A DNA stretch of 64,000 nt, taken from contig NZ_CP044222.1 in the NCBI RefSeq assembly GCF_008727795.1, positions 1,302,001 to 1,366,000 on the forward strand. The letters are read 5' to 3'. Below the pieces are notes generated by a model. It was not told the DNA's origin. It made no database searches and saw only the letters and a program-made list of their open reading frames with translations. The position numbers and the translations under genes were made by a program. The stretch is from Nitrincola iocasae (GTDB taxonomy: Bacteria > Pseudomonadota > Gammaproteobacteria > Pseudomonadales > Balneatricaceae). Positions 41,382-50,564 of this stretch are shown here, piece by piece; the stretch's first letter is position 1, and every line of letters starts with the position of its first letter.

Positions 41382-42605
41382 TTAGCCGGCTGCCGCAAGT
41401 TGGCCAAATATTCTGAAGCCGCCAAGGTAGGTACCCAGTGCTGAGCCAAATGTGGCGAGTATGAACACGAGTAGTGTTCGGGATACCCGGTTACGCCACC
41501 ACCCCCTCAGTCGGGTGACATCCTGACGGAGTCGGGAAAAATCTCCTACGGTTGGTTTGCGCATGGCTATTTCGATGGCTGCAGCGACCATGCCTGCCCC
41601 TATAGTGGGGTTCAGTGAGGTAAACGGTGCGGCAAAAAATGTACCGATGATCGTTAAGGGATGCGCTTTGGCAATCAGCGCTCCCAACGCGGCTAAAGTG
41701 CCATTGATCATGACCCACTCAATAATCAGTTGTAATCCCAGATCGGTGTTGCGGCTGAAGCCTATGGCGAAACCGGTTAAAACCAGCAGCATGATGACCC
41801 AGGGAATCAGCTTAGGCCAGCGGCTACCCTTAGGTATTTGCTCCAGCAAACTGAGTTGTTCTGCGGGATCTTCCGGCAAGTGCCCGCGCAGATTGTCCGA
41901 CATGCCTTTGAGGTGACCCGCACCGATAATCACCAGTACACGTTTATAGCGACTGTCACCATTCTCCTGTGCCAGGCGCAGAGCCATATAATGATCGCGC
42001 TCGGTGATCAGCGCCTGGTAGAGGTGCTCAGACTCTTCGGCAAACTCGGTGAAGGTGGATTCCAGAACATCGCCCTGTTTGAGCTTTTCTATATCTTCAG
42101 CCGATACTTTCTCTTTAGATACCAGGCTGGCCATTAAACCACTGATCAAATTCATTCGTTGCCACCAGGGTACACTCCGGTAGACCCGTTTCAGAGTAAT
42201 GCCGATATCCCGGTCGATGACCATTACCGGCAGTCCAGCGGCTTCTGCTTCATCTAGTGCGGCTTTCATTTCAGCGCCTGGCGCTATGCCACTTTCTTCG
42301 GCAACGCGTTGCTGAAAGGCTCCCAGTGCCAGGCTGGCGGCAACCATCCCTGCTTTGCCTTCACGGATAACCTGGAACAGATCCATTTTTGCCAGCGCTT
42401 CAGGATCTTGCATAGACCGCAGACGTCCGGGACAAAGCTCTATCGCGACAGCATCAAACTCTCCTGAACGAATCAGTTCACTCACTTCGCTGGCACTGGC
42501 CTTGGAAACATGCGCTGTGCCCAGTAGTGTGTAGTGTGTGTCATGTTTGTGCAGCTCTTCACGTGGGCCGCCGGTTTGATCAGAGCTGATTACTGAAGTT
42601 GTCAT
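41382..42605 (-). CDS. TraB/GumN-type membrane protein
   Basis: 407 residues. The N-terminal half is the TraB/PrgY domain: YTLLGTAHVSKASASEVSEL near residue 26, AIELCPGRL near 54, VMVIDRDIGITLKR near 132 and the conserved VIIGAGHLKGM near 231. The C-terminal part has four or so membrane helices (about 270-292, 300-330, 332-355, 378-400). Homologues include PrgY, which blocks pheromone signalling in enterococci; in proteobacteria the role is unknown. Convergent with the EAL-HDOD gene, 18 bp apart, and divergent from ppnN. Confidence 0.88.
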   Translation of the reverse strand: MTTSVISSDQTGGPREELHKHDTHYTLLGTAHVSKASASEVSELIRSGEFDAVAIELCPGRLRSMQDPEALAKMDLFQVIREGKAGMVAASLALGAFQQRVAEESGIAPGAEMKAALDEAEAAGLPVMVIDRDIGITLKRVYRSVPWWQRMNLISGLMASLVSKEKVSAEDIEKLKQGDVLESTFTEFAEESEHLYQALITERDHYMALRLAQENGDSRYKRVLVIIGAGHLKGMSDNLRGHLPEDPAEQLSLLEQIPKGSRWPKLIPWVIMLLVLTGFAIGFSRNTDLGLQLIIEWVMINGTLAALGALIAKAHPLTIIGTFFAAPFTSLNPTIGAGMVAAAIEIAMRKPTVGDFSRLRQDVTRLRGWWRNRVSRTLLVFILATFGSALGTYLGGFRIFGQLAAAG

Positions 42606-42637
42606 AGAAGTCGCTGTCTGTGTTGATTCGCAAAAGA

Positions 42638-42660
42638 GCGCTGATTTTACCCTTCAGCGC
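42638..42660. repeat. small inverted repeat between traB-like and ppnN genes
   Basis: GCGCTGA pairs with TCAGCGC across 9 nt in the divergent intergenic region 42606-42777. It is close to the TraB-like start (minus strand) and far from ppnN. Could be an operator or an mRNA leader hairpin. Confidence 0.35.
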
Positions 42661-42777
42661 AGCAGAGTGCATCTTTGTTGCCCGTTTTACCCAGCGTTTT
42701 GGCAAGAAACACAGTTTTGATATAAAACCATAGTAATATAAACACAAAATTGGATAGTTGATTAGCAGGAGAGCCGT

Positions 42778-44154
42778 ATGATCACCGAGCAGTTTGTCGA
42801 TGCCAGCATCACCCCTTTAGGTAATCTTGACACCCTGTCGCCCCATGAGGTAGCAAGATTACAGGACAGAAGTAACAGTGGTTTGCACACCCTGTTTCGT
42901 CAGTGTGCATTGGCTGTGCTTAATACTGGCAGTGAAATGGATAGCACGCGTAAGGTGCTACACCGCTTTCGTCGTTTCGATGTTCAGATCAGTCAAAAGT
43001 TTCGTGATGTCCAACTGGATCTGATCAATGCACCCGCCTCGGCTTTTGTTGATGGTGAAATGATTCAAGGGATACGCGAACATCTGTTTTCGGTATTGCG
43101 TGATCTGCTGTATGTTCAGGATGAGCTGGATAGTGGTGATGATGAGTTAACTGAATCTGAGCGGATCACCAATCTGGTATTTCATATTTTGCGTCATGCT
43201 GGTGCGATGCGTCCCCATGTTAAACCTGATACGGTGGTTTGCTGGGGTGGTCATTCGATTAACCGTATTGAGTATGACTATACCAAAAAAGTCGGTTATG
43301 AATTGGGCCTGCGTAAGATGAATATCTGTACTGGCTGTGGACCCGGTGCGATGAAAGGTCCGATGAAAGGTGCGACTATTGCGCATTCTAAACAGCGCAT
43401 TACCCAGGGACGTTATCTCGGTATTACCGAGCCTGGAATTATTGCCGCTGAATCACCCAACCCGATAGTGAACGAACTGCTGATCCTGCCGGATATTGAA
43501 AAACGTCTGGAAGCCTTTGTCCGCTTAGGCCATGGCATTATTGTGTTCCCTGGTGGTGCTGGAACAGCAGAAGAGATACTTTATATTTTGGGCATCCTGC
43601 TGCGCGAAGAGAATGCTCACATGCCTTTCCCGTTAATTTTTACCGGGCCAGAAGAGAGTAAAACCTATTTTGAAACGTTGGACAAGTTTATCGCCGCAAC
43701 ACTGGGTGAGCCAGCAAGACGTTTTTATGAGATTATTACCGGGGATGCGCATGCTGTCGCACAGCGGATGAAAGAACGCCTGGATGAAGTGACCCGCTAT
43801 CGTAAATCCAACGGTGAGTCTTACCACTTTAACTGGGACCTGATGATTCCGTTGGCGTTACAGCAACCCTTTGAGCCAACACATGAGTTGATGGAGGGGC
43901 TGAATTTGTCTTTACAACAGCCAGACTATGCATTGGCGGCTCAATTACGCTGTGCGCTGTCTGGCATCGTTGCCGGCAATGTCAAGGAGCCAGGGATTCG
44001 AGCAATTGAAGAGCGTGGACCATTTCAGCTAACGGGTGATCCGCAGGTAATCGATGCGCTGGCAGAGCTGCTGGAGAGCTTTGTGCAACAGCGGCGCATG
44101 AAAATCAATCATGAGGACTATGTGCCTTGCTTTCGCTTGGCTCATCGAGCCTGA
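42778..44154 (+). CDS. ppnN: pyrimidine/purine nucleotide 5'-monophosphate nucleosidase PpnN
   Basis: 458 residues, the usual PpnN (YgdH) length. N-terminal domain with LGNLDTLSPHEVARL near residue 14. The Rossmann-type LOG core has VVCWGGHSINRIEYDYTKKV near 153, CTGCGPGAMKGPMKGATIAH near 184 and FPGGAGTAEEILYILG near 258, the latter being the LOG catalytic motif GG-x-GT-x-x-E. It splits nucleoside monophosphates into base and ribose 5-phosphate and is activated by (p)ppGpp in E. coli. RBS AGGAG. The last 13 bp overlap the 3' end of the convergent fadD gene. Confidence 0.95.
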   Translation: MITEQFVDASITPLGNLDTLSPHEVARLQDRSNSGLHTLFRQCALAVLNTGSEMDSTRKVLHRFRRFDVQISQKFRDVQLDLINAPASAFVDGEMIQGIREHLFSVLRDLLYVQDELDSGDDELTESERITNLVFHILRHAGAMRPHVKPDTVVCWGGHSINRIEYDYTKKVGYELGLRKMNICTGCGPGAMKGPMKGATIAHSKQRITQGRYLGITEPGIIAAESPNPIVNELLILPDIEKRLEAFVRLGHGIIVFPGGAGTAEEILYILGILLREENAHMPFPLIFTGPEESKTYFETLDKFIAATLGEPARRFYEIITGDAHAVAQRMKERLDEVTRYRKSNGESYHFNWDLMIPLALQQPFEPTHELMEGLNLSLQQPDYALAAQLRCALSGIVAGNVKEPGIRAIEERGPFQLTGDPQVIDALAELLESFVQQRRMKINHEDYVPCFRLAHRA

Positions 44155-45815
44155 TTGGAGTTGCGTGAGTTGTTTTCCAACTGACGCAACGCCTGCTCTT
44201 TCAATTTGCGTCTGAGTACTTTGCCAACAGGTGTGCGAGGTAGTGTGCTGCAGAACTCCACACATTTTGGCACTTTATAGGCCGTCAGCCGTTCCTTGCA
44301 GTAAGTACGTACGGTTTGGGGGGTAAGGTTGGTGCTTCGGGTCATGACATAGAGTTTGATCTTCTCTCCGGTTGCTTCATCCGGTATGCCGATCGCTGCG
44401 CAGTCTTCTACCTCAGGCATACTGCATACCAGGGTTTCCAGTTCGCTGGGAAATACTTTAAAGCCAGAGACACAAATCAGTTCTTTTTTTCGGTCAATGA
44501 TTTTAAGTGCACCTTCCTGCGTCAGCAGACCTATGTCACCGGTATTCAGCCAGCCGTCTCTGGAGAGCGCCTGTTGGGTTTCTTCAGGTTGATTCCAGTA
44601 GCCTGCCATGACTTGTGGCCCTTTGACTTGTATCTCGCCGGTTTCACCTATTGGCAGAAGATTACCTTGCTCATCGATAATACGTACCTGGGTATTGCTA
44701 AGTGCGGGTCCAACACTGCCTATAATGATGTGATCTGGGCGGTTGACACTGACAACCGGCGAACACTCAGTTAAACCATAACCTTCAGCGATGGCTGATC
44801 CGGTCACTTCAGACCAGGCAGTTCCCAGCAGGGGTGATAATGCCATGCCGCCAGAAATGGTTAGTCCCAGGTGTTTAAAGCTAAGGCGTTTGAAGTGTTT
44901 GTGGTTTAACAGCGTATTAAATAGCGGATTTATTCCAGCGAAGACAGTGGGTTTATGTGTCTGAAAGCAACGGATTAACGACTTGATGTTTTTGGGGTTG
45001 GGTACCAGCTCCGTATTGGCGCCCTGACTGAAAAAAGCAAGATTCAGCATGAAGGCATAGATATGATAAAGCGGTAAGGGTTGTAGCAGGCGCTCCTGTC
45101 CAGTGTGGGTGTATCTTTCCAGCAGGTCCTTAAGCTGTTTAAGATTGGCCATCAAATTGCCTTGTGTAAGCATGGCTCCTTTAGGAATACCGGTTGTACC
45201 ACCGGTATATTGCAGCAGTGCCAGATCATTCGATGTTTGTTTAACCGGCTGCCAGGCTTCCGTCGAGTGTTGGCTCAGTACATCCTGCAGCCAGGTTACT
45301 TGTGGGAGGCTGCTGTCGGAAAAAGGCATGGCTATATGACGAACGTATTGATTTAACAGCCAACCCTTCATGGGTGGGTGAAGGTCCCCCAGCTCGGTTA
45401 TCAGGATACTGGTAACTGCAGTATCCTCCAGCGCTATAGCCGCACGGCGAGCCAGAGGGGCAAAGGTAATGAGCGCACGAGCGCCACTGTCCTTGAGCTG
45501 AAAATGTAGTTCTGCGGGTGTGTACAGTGGATTGCTGTTAACTAAGACCAGTCCGGCGCGTTGGATGGCAACCATCACCAGTGGGTATTGCATTATATTG
45601 GGTAATTGAACCGCGACACGATCACCTGGCTTCAGTTCAAGTTGTTGTTGAAACCAGCCAGCCAGGATGCGGCTTTTCTGATCAAGCTCAGCAAAAGAGA
45701 TGCTGCCACCTGAATGTGAAAAGGCGGTGCTGTCACCAAATTGCCTGAATACAGAGTCGAACAATTCGTTCAGGCATAGGGCATTGTGGTAGAGAGGTAC
45801 AGAGGTTTTTGTCAT
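44142..45815 (-). CDS. fadD: long-chain acyl-CoA synthetase (FadD-like)
   Basis: 557 residues. AMP-binding motifs: LLQYTGGTTGIPKGAMLTQG near 207, EGYGLTECSPVVSVNRP near 355 and GWLNTGDIGLL near 432, with the C-terminal lysine in RTPVGKVLRRKL near 533. It activates fatty acids to acyl-CoA for beta-oxidation or lipid use at the inner membrane. RBS GAGGGAATGAA. A palindrome (45830-45847) lies 15-32 nt upstream of the start codon, in the 33-nt gap after the amidotransferase gene, and could be an operator. A second fadD paralogue is common in gammaproteobacteria but is not in this window. Confidence 0.92.
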   Translation of the reverse strand: MTKTSVPLYHNALCLNELFDSVFRQFGDSTAFSHSGGSISFAELDQKSRILAGWFQQQLELKPGDRVAVQLPNIMQYPLVMVAIQRAGLVLVNSNPLYTPAELHFQLKDSGARALITFAPLARRAAIALEDTAVTSILITELGDLHPPMKGWLLNQYVRHIAMPFSDSSLPQVTWLQDVLSQHSTEAWQPVKQTSNDLALLQYTGGTTGIPKGAMLTQGNLMANLKQLKDLLERYTHTGQERLLQPLPLYHIYAFMLNLAFFSQGANTELVPNPKNIKSLIRCFQTHKPTVFAGINPLFNTLLNHKHFKRLSFKHLGLTISGGMALSPLLGTAWSEVTGSAIAEGYGLTECSPVVSVNRPDHIIIGSVGPALSNTQVRIIDEQGNLLPIGETGEIQVKGPQVMAGYWNQPEETQQALSRDGWLNTGDIGLLTQEGALKIIDRKKELICVSGFKVFPSELETLVCSMPEVEDCAAIGIPDEATGEKIKLYVMTRSTNLTPQTVRTYCKERLTAYKVPKCVEFCSTLPRTPVGKVLRRKLKEQALRQLENNSRNSNQAR

Positions 45816-45829
45816 TTCATTCCCTCGTT

Positions 45830-45847
45830 ATACGACTATTGTCGTAT
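45830..45847. promoter_or_regulatory. palindrome upstream of fadD
   Basis: ATACGACTATTGTCGTAT has 7-bp arms around 4 bp. Size and symmetry are typical of TetR-family operators that regulate fatty-acid genes, but the sequence does not match a consensus I can name. It may instead be a hairpin ending the amidotransferase transcript; no T-tract follows. Confidence 0.5.
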
Positions 45848-45848
45848 G

Positions 45849-46637
45849 TCAGGGCGTAGTATGCAAACGTCTTGCGACTTTTCCGTCAACAAAAACCACC
45901 ATTTCTCCTGTTTCCAGTTTTGACCAGGTTTCATTGTTGGTCAGTGGGTCGGTGGCAATAACCGTGACAATATCATTGGGAGTGGTGACGGCTTCAAAGT
46001 TAACCGCGACATCACAGTCACTTAGCTGTGCTTCTCCAAAGGGCGATTGCCGGGTGATCCAGCAAAGCCTGGTGGTGCAGTAGGTGAACAGATGTGTAGA
46101 CTCACTCAATAGCAGGTTAAAAACACCCAATGATCGTAAAGTTTCACAACACCGGTGAATAAAACCTGTCAAAGTCGCATAGTCCTGTGGGGGTGTTGGA
46201 AAGGTGTTACGTATCTGATCCAGTAACCAGCAAAACGCATATTCACTGTCTGTGGAGCCCACTGGGAAGTAGTGCTGTAATGGCCAGTTAAAGATTTCAG
46301 GATCCAGTTGGCCATTATGTGCATAACACCATTTGCGTCCCCAAAGTTCACGATCAAATGGGTGGGTGTTTTCCAGGCAGACTTTGCCGACATTGGCTTG
46401 GCGTATATGGCTGATGACTATGCGGCTTTTAATCGGGTATTCAGCAATCAGTTGGGCAATACGTGATTGCGCGCTTGGTGCAGGGTCGTGGAAAATACGC
46501 AGACCGCAGCCTTCATAAAAGGCTATCCCCCAGCCGTCTTTATGTGGGCCCGTGCCGCCACCACGTTGCATCAAACCGGTAAAACTGAAGCAGATGTCTG
46601 TGGGTACATTGGCACTCATGCCAAGCAGTTCACACAT
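45849..46637 (-). CDS. class II glutamine amidotransferase (YafJ-like)
   Basis: 262 residues. Begins MCELLGMSANVPTDICFSF: Cys2, exposed after Met removal, is the Ntn nucleophile. RGGGTGPHKDGWGIAFYEG near 26, ISHIRQANVGKVCLENTHPF near 75 and WCYAHNGQL near 103 are the amidotransferase (DUF4121/GATase_4) elements. The cellular acceptor for the ammonia is unknown, as no synthase domain is attached. The start overlaps the bactofilin stop by one base (TAATG), so it belongs to the M23-bactofilin operon; related proteins are annotated YafJ in E. coli. Confidence 0.9.
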   Translation of the reverse strand: MCELLGMSANVPTDICFSFTGLMQRGGGTGPHKDGWGIAFYEGCGLRIFHDPAPSAQSRIAQLIAEYPIKSRIVISHIRQANVGKVCLENTHPFDRELWGRKWCYAHNGQLDPEIFNWPLQHYFPVGSTDSEYAFCWLLDQIRNTFPTPPQDYATLTGFIHRCCETLRSLGVFNLLLSESTHLFTYCTTRLCWITRQSPFGEAQLSDCDVAVNFEAVTTPNDIVTVIATDPLTNNETWSKLETGEMVVFVDGKVARRLHTTP

Positions 46638-47101
46638 TATTTAACCTTTTTACTGAGTGTAATACGTTCCGGCAATGACGCAAAAATATCGTTATGTTCG
46701 GCGTATTGTTCGGCTTCAGATATGTCAATGGAATGGATGCCGAGTGTCGGTTCAGGAAGGCTGCGCTCCCCGACAAAAACCCCGCCTTGATCAACTTTCA
46801 TATCGGCACAACAGACTCTGGCATTAACCTGACCGCCTGATTCAATAAACAGGTGGTCGCAGATAACATCCCCTTCCAGTTTACCGCTGACAAAAATTTT
46901 AGTGCCACGGACTCTACCGGTTATCAGACCATAGATACCAATCGAAACGTCATCTTCGGCGACGATATGCCCTTCAAAGGTACCATCTACATGCATTTTA
47001 CCACTGATGCGAGTGTCACCGGAAAAGCGGTTACCGCGAGCAATTATGCTTACTGTGGCCCGCCCTGGTTTAGGGGGTACATGGCGTTTAAGGATTCCCA
47101 C
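46637..47101 (-). CDS. bactofilin (polymer-forming cytoskeletal protein)
   Basis: 154 residues from a GTG with AGAGG 7 nt upstream. The central ~95 residues are a right-handed beta-helix with regular G-x-[IV] turns (GNRFSGDTRISGKMHVDGTF; GLITGRVRGTKIFVSGKLEG). Unstructured ends flank it, as in bactofilins. Bactofilins self-assemble into filaments and localise cell-wall enzymes. The gene overlaps the upstream M23 peptidase gene by 52 bp in another frame, the classical bactofilin-M23 pair (compare CcmA with Csd1 in Helicobacter). Cytoplasmic, membrane-associated. Confidence 0.92.
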   Translation of the reverse strand: MGILKRHVPPKPGRATVSIIARGNRFSGDTRISGKMHVDGTFEGHIVAEDDVSIGIYGLITGRVRGTKIFVSGKLEGDVICDHLFIESGGQVNARVCCADMKVDQGGVFVGERSLPEPTLGIHSIDISEAEQYAEHNDIFASLPERITLSKKVK

Positions 47102-47985
47102 GCTACAACCTCTATATTACTGAAAAGTGATTCGAAATTGTCCAAGCCCCAATCGACAAAATGTTTAGGGTCAAGCGGTGTGTATAAATGCCGGACTTCG
47201 TAATGCAAGTGCGGTCCTGTCGAGCGCCCGGTGTTACCACTATAGCCGATCAGTTGACCTTTATGCACATATTGCGATGATTCTACTTCAGTCTTTTGCA
47301 GGTGTGCATAGTAGGTTTTAAAACCCAAATTATGTTGTAGTACAATCAGATTACCAAAACCAGACCCTTGATCATAACCGGATTTTTCCACGATGCCATC
47401 GGCTGTAGCATATACGGGAGTACCTCTGGCAGATGGAAAGTCCAGGCCGTTATGAGGGGTCCGTCGTCCGGTAATCGGGTGTACCCGGGTGCCGAAGCCG
47501 GAACCTATACGTGTGCCTTTGATTGGAAGACCGTTGGGGATGCTGTACAGCAAAAACAGACGTTGTACGGTAGCCGCTTGCAAAAGAGCAGAACGATCAA
47601 CCTGAGTAGTATCCTCCGGAATATCCGTCAGTACACCCAGTATGGATTCGATCTCTGTCAGGTCAGCATCCAGACGTATTTTTTCTTCTTCCAGTTGGGC
47701 GCGTTGGTAGAAAACCTCAGAGTAGCGAGAACCTAACTCAGCCAAATTTTCCAGATACAGTTGTTGCGTACCCAGGGCTTCGGTGAATTGTTCTTCAAGA
47801 GTGATTTTTTCTTGTTCCAATCCCTGTAGATCATCCCGGGTTTTAACCAGAAGCAGGTTGGATATAAAAAAACTTAGAGCAGAAAGCAGTAGAAACAAGC
47901 CTACCAGGTAGCCAGCAAGCTGACTGAGCGTGTATTGACGAGAACCGCGAACGGTGGTCAGGGTGATGATCAGTTTCTGTCGCAA
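47050..47985 (-). CDS. M23 family peptidoglycan endopeptidase
   Basis: 311 residues. One membrane helix near 27-50 (LVGLFLLLSALSFFISNLLLV region) anchors a periplasmic coiled coil (about 50-120), followed by a LytM/M23 domain with zinc ligands in PHNGLDFPSARG near 183 and GPHLHYEV near 260. Residues GSGFGTRVHPITGRRT start the domain. All metal ligands are present, so it should be an active DD-endopeptidase rather than an EnvC-like activator. Its C-terminal coding region overlaps the bactofilin gene by 52 bp, ensuring coupled synthesis of enzyme and scaffold. Probable role in cell shape. Confidence 0.93.
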   Translation of the reverse strand: MRQKLIITLTTVRGSRQYTLSQLAGYLVGLFLLLSALSFFISNLLLVKTRDDLQGLEQEKITLEEQFTEALGTQQLYLENLAELGSRYSEVFYQRAQLEEEKIRLDADLTEIESILGVLTDIPEDTTQVDRSALLQAATVQRLFLLYSIPNGLPIKGTRIGSGFGTRVHPITGRRTPHNGLDFPSARGTPVYATADGIVEKSGYDQGSGFGNLIVLQHNLGFKTYYAHLQKTEVESSQYVHKGQLIGYSGNTGRSTGPHLHYEVRHLYTPLDPKHFVDWGLDNFESLFSNIEVVAWESLNAMYPLNQGGPQ

Positions 47986-48041
47986 ATGAGAGTCCAGTCT
48001 GCAAAATCGTTGTAATATAACGTTAGCAGTTGGCTGGTGTC

Positions 48042-48076
48042 GAGTGGGCAGCTAGGCTTGGCTTAGCTGCCCACTC
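48042..48076 (-). terminator. 13-bp perfect stem-loop after deaD
   Basis: GAGTGGGCAGCTA (48042-48054) pairs with TAGCTGCCCACTC (48064-48076) across 9 nt, starting 6 nt after the deaD stop on the minus strand. No T-run follows on that strand, so it is an end-protecting or Rho-assisted structure rather than a canonical terminator. Confidence 0.5.
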
Positions 48077-48082
48077 ATCAAT

Positions 48083-49849
48083 TTAAGCGCGTGAGCGCTC
48101 ACGACTATTGCTGCCGTTGCTTTTGCGCGGTGCAGCTTTGCGTTTGGGCTTGGCTGGCTGGCTATCGCGGTCCGAAGGCAGGTCGTCTGACCAGGGACGG
48201 ATATTCAGTGGCTGGCCACAGATGCGTGCGCGTTTCAGGATTTGTAGCATCGGTGCCGGTATGCTGTTAGGCAGATCGACAGTGCTGAAGTTCTCGCTGA
48301 TATCTATGCGACCGATATACTGGCTTTCGACACCGGCTTCATTGGCAATAGCACCAACAATATTGCCTGGCTTCACACCATGCTGATAACCCACGCCTAT
48401 CCAGTAACGCTGCATGCCTTCAGAGATGGCATCATTACCACGGGCTCGACGGGCCGCTGGCTTACGGTCACCACCGCGCTCGTCACGGGCGTCACGAGTG
48501 CGTTTTTCACGCACAGGTGCAGGTTCGCGTTCATCCATAAATAGCGGGGTCTTTTTGTACAGCAGCTTCAGTGCTGCCGCCGCCATTTGCTCTGGGGTTA
48601 GATCGGTGCTTTCCGCAAACTGCTTGATCAATGGTAGGTATAGATCACAGTCAGATGCTGCAGCTTCCAGCTCAATCTGCAGGCGAGTGATGCGCAGTGC
48701 ATTGATATCTTTAGCGGTTGGTAATTCCAATGTTTCGATCGGAGAGCGAGTGGTGCGTTCAATCTGCTGCAGCAAGCGCTGTTCTCTAGGTGCAACAAAC
48801 AGGATGGCATCACCTGAGCGACCCGCACGACCAGTACGTCCGATGCGGTGGATGTACGATTCTGCATCGTAAGGAATGTCGAAGTTGACCACATGGGTAA
48901 TGCGCTCAACATCCAGGCCGCGAGCCACAACATCGGTTGCGACGACTATATCCAGGGCGCCACTTTTGAGTTTATCGACAACTTTTTCACGTTGATTCTG
49001 GGCGATATCACCATGCAGTGCGGCGGCCGGGAAGCCTGCGCGGGTAAGTTGCTCAGCAACTTCTTCAGTCGCATTTTTGGTGCGCACGAATACCAGAACG
49101 CCTTCGTGTTCACGCAGTTCAAGCAGGCGTGTGAGCGCCATGGCTTTGGTCATACCACGTACGGTCCAGACGCGCTGGCGAATGGTGCTGGCCGTGGCTG
49201 TTTTGTTAACAATTTTCACGATGGCCGGATCTGACAGATAGTTGTCAGCGATGCGGCGGATAGCTGGCGGCATGGTTGCGGAAAACAGTGCGATCTGACG
49301 CTGAGCCGGGGTGTGTTGCAGAATCCATTCGACGTCGTCGATGAAGCCCATGCGCAGCATCTCGTCAGCTTCGTCCAGTACCAGTGTCTGAAGTTGATCC
49401 AGTGCCAGGGTACCGCGACGAATATGATCCATTACACGACCTGGTGTACCGATGACGACATGCGCGCCGCGGCGTAAACCACGCAGCTGCTCATCGTAAC
49501 CCTGACCACCATAGATAGACAGGGTGCGTATACCGGTCAGATGCTTGGAATAGCGCTCGCAAGCCGTTGCTACCTGGAGTGCCAGCTCGCGAGTTGGCGC
49601 CAGGATTAATAGCTGTGGAAACGTTTTTGATGGATCAAGACGCTGCAATAAGGGTAAGGCAAACGCAGCAGTTTTCCCTGTGCCTGTTTGTGCCTGACCC
49701 AATAAGTCACGTCCTTCCAGTAAGGGAGGAATCGTGCCAGCTTGAATTGGGGAGGGTGTTTCGTAACCTACGTCGTTCAGTGCTGCAAGAATAGGTGCAG
49801 ATAGACCCAGGTCACCAAAATTGGTGGGGAGAGTTTCAGTATTGGACAT
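48083..49849 (-). CDS. deaD: DEAD-box RNA helicase DeaD/CsdA
   Basis: 588 residues from ATG 49849 (start MSNTETLPTNFGDLGL); upstream in-frame starts add an unlikely 30-residue leader. Helicase motifs: AQTGTGKTAAF near 52, PTRELALQ, LDEADEML near 154, FSATMPPAI and HRIGRTGRAGRSGD near 337. The C-terminal part has the DeaD/DbpA RNA-binding domain (GMQRYWIGVGYQHGVKPGN; AIANEAGVESQYIGRIDI) and a basic tail (KPKRKAAPRKSNG). It unwinds structured RNA for ribosome assembly and cold adaptation. Transcribed alone; a long upstream leader is usual for cold-regulated deaD genes but cannot be judged here. Confidence 0.95.
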   Translation of the reverse strand: MSNTETLPTNFGDLGLSAPILAALNDVGYETPSPIQAGTIPPLLEGRDLLGQAQTGTGKTAAFALPLLQRLDPSKTFPQLLILAPTRELALQVATACERYSKHLTGIRTLSIYGGQGYDEQLRGLRRGAHVVIGTPGRVMDHIRRGTLALDQLQTLVLDEADEMLRMGFIDDVEWILQHTPAQRQIALFSATMPPAIRRIADNYLSDPAIVKIVNKTATASTIRQRVWTVRGMTKAMALTRLLELREHEGVLVFVRTKNATEEVAEQLTRAGFPAAALHGDIAQNQREKVVDKLKSGALDIVVATDVVARGLDVERITHVVNFDIPYDAESYIHRIGRTGRAGRSGDAILFVAPREQRLLQQIERTTRSPIETLELPTAKDINALRITRLQIELEAAASDCDLYLPLIKQFAESTDLTPEQMAAAALKLLYKKTPLFMDEREPAPVREKRTRDARDERGGDRKPAARRARGNDAISEGMQRYWIGVGYQHGVKPGNIVGAIANEAGVESQYIGRIDISENFSTVDLPNSIPAPMLQILKRARICGQPLNIRPWSDDLPSDRDSQPAKPKRKAAPRKSNGSNSRERSRA

Positions 49850-49985
49850 GCTGTGATTTATACCTGATAGAAGAGAGGTGTTTTGTGAAACGTGCCGCTC
49901 AGTTAGCAAAGAGGCGGGCCGCACACATTTAAGCAGCAATGCCTCATAAAGAAGCGCAAATTGTATAGACTTGGTGGACCTTTGT

Positions 49986-50480
49986 CTAGTGGCGAGAGGG
50001 TGTGGAATGACCCATTAGAATATCGCCAATGATTTTGGCATCGGCCAAAGCGCGGTGCGGCATCTGCTGTTTTTCCAGTTCGGCAAACAGCATGGCCTGA
50101 CGGCTGGGGTGTAGCACGGCATCGATCCCGGCCAGTTTGAACTGCATACGGCGTTGAGCTGTTCTGAATAAACGGCGTAGCCACATAAAGTCAAAGTCAG
50201 GTGCATCAGAGATGACGCGGTTAAATGAATCAGCATGCTGGCTGATGTAATGATTGAGTTGATCGCACGCGATGTCCGGTGCAATGCCGTCACGGAACAA
50301 CTCAGCACGTTCGATACCATGAATCTCTTCAGCTACGTCATCCCAGTGCGACCAGTCTGGATGAGGTCTTACCAGAAAGCTCAGGGAGTTGCTTGGCTTT
50401 TCAGTATTGTATACACCAACCTCAATAGGATAGGAGTGGTCAGGGTCCAGACCTGAAGCTTCTATATCAATTATCAGCAT
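49986..50480 (-). CDS. DnaQ-type 3'-5' exonuclease domain protein
   Basis: 164 residues. The DEDDh motifs are visible: DIEASGLDP near residue 4 (DxE), SDAPDFDFMWL near 91 and HRALADAKII near 142 (HxxxxD). Small stand-alone members act as proofreading-like or RNA-trimming exonucleases. Not DnaQ itself (E. coli epsilon is 243 residues) and lacking a clamp-binding tail. No partner gene; minus strand between deaD and the divergent diguanylate cyclase. Confidence 0.85.
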   Translation of the reverse strand: MLIIDIEASGLDPDHSYPIEVGVYNTEKPSNSLSFLVRPHPDWSHWDDVAEEIHGIERAELFRDGIAPDIACDQLNHYISQHADSFNRVISDAPDFDFMWLRRLFRTAQRRMQFKLAGIDAVLHPSRQAMLFAELEKQQMPHRALADAKIIGDILMGHSTPSRH

Positions 50481-50564
50481 GAAAATAATGTAACCTGTAC
50501 CTGTGTTTTAAATTGTGTGAGATGACAGCTAGGGATAGAATCAAAGCATACCATTATTACAATG

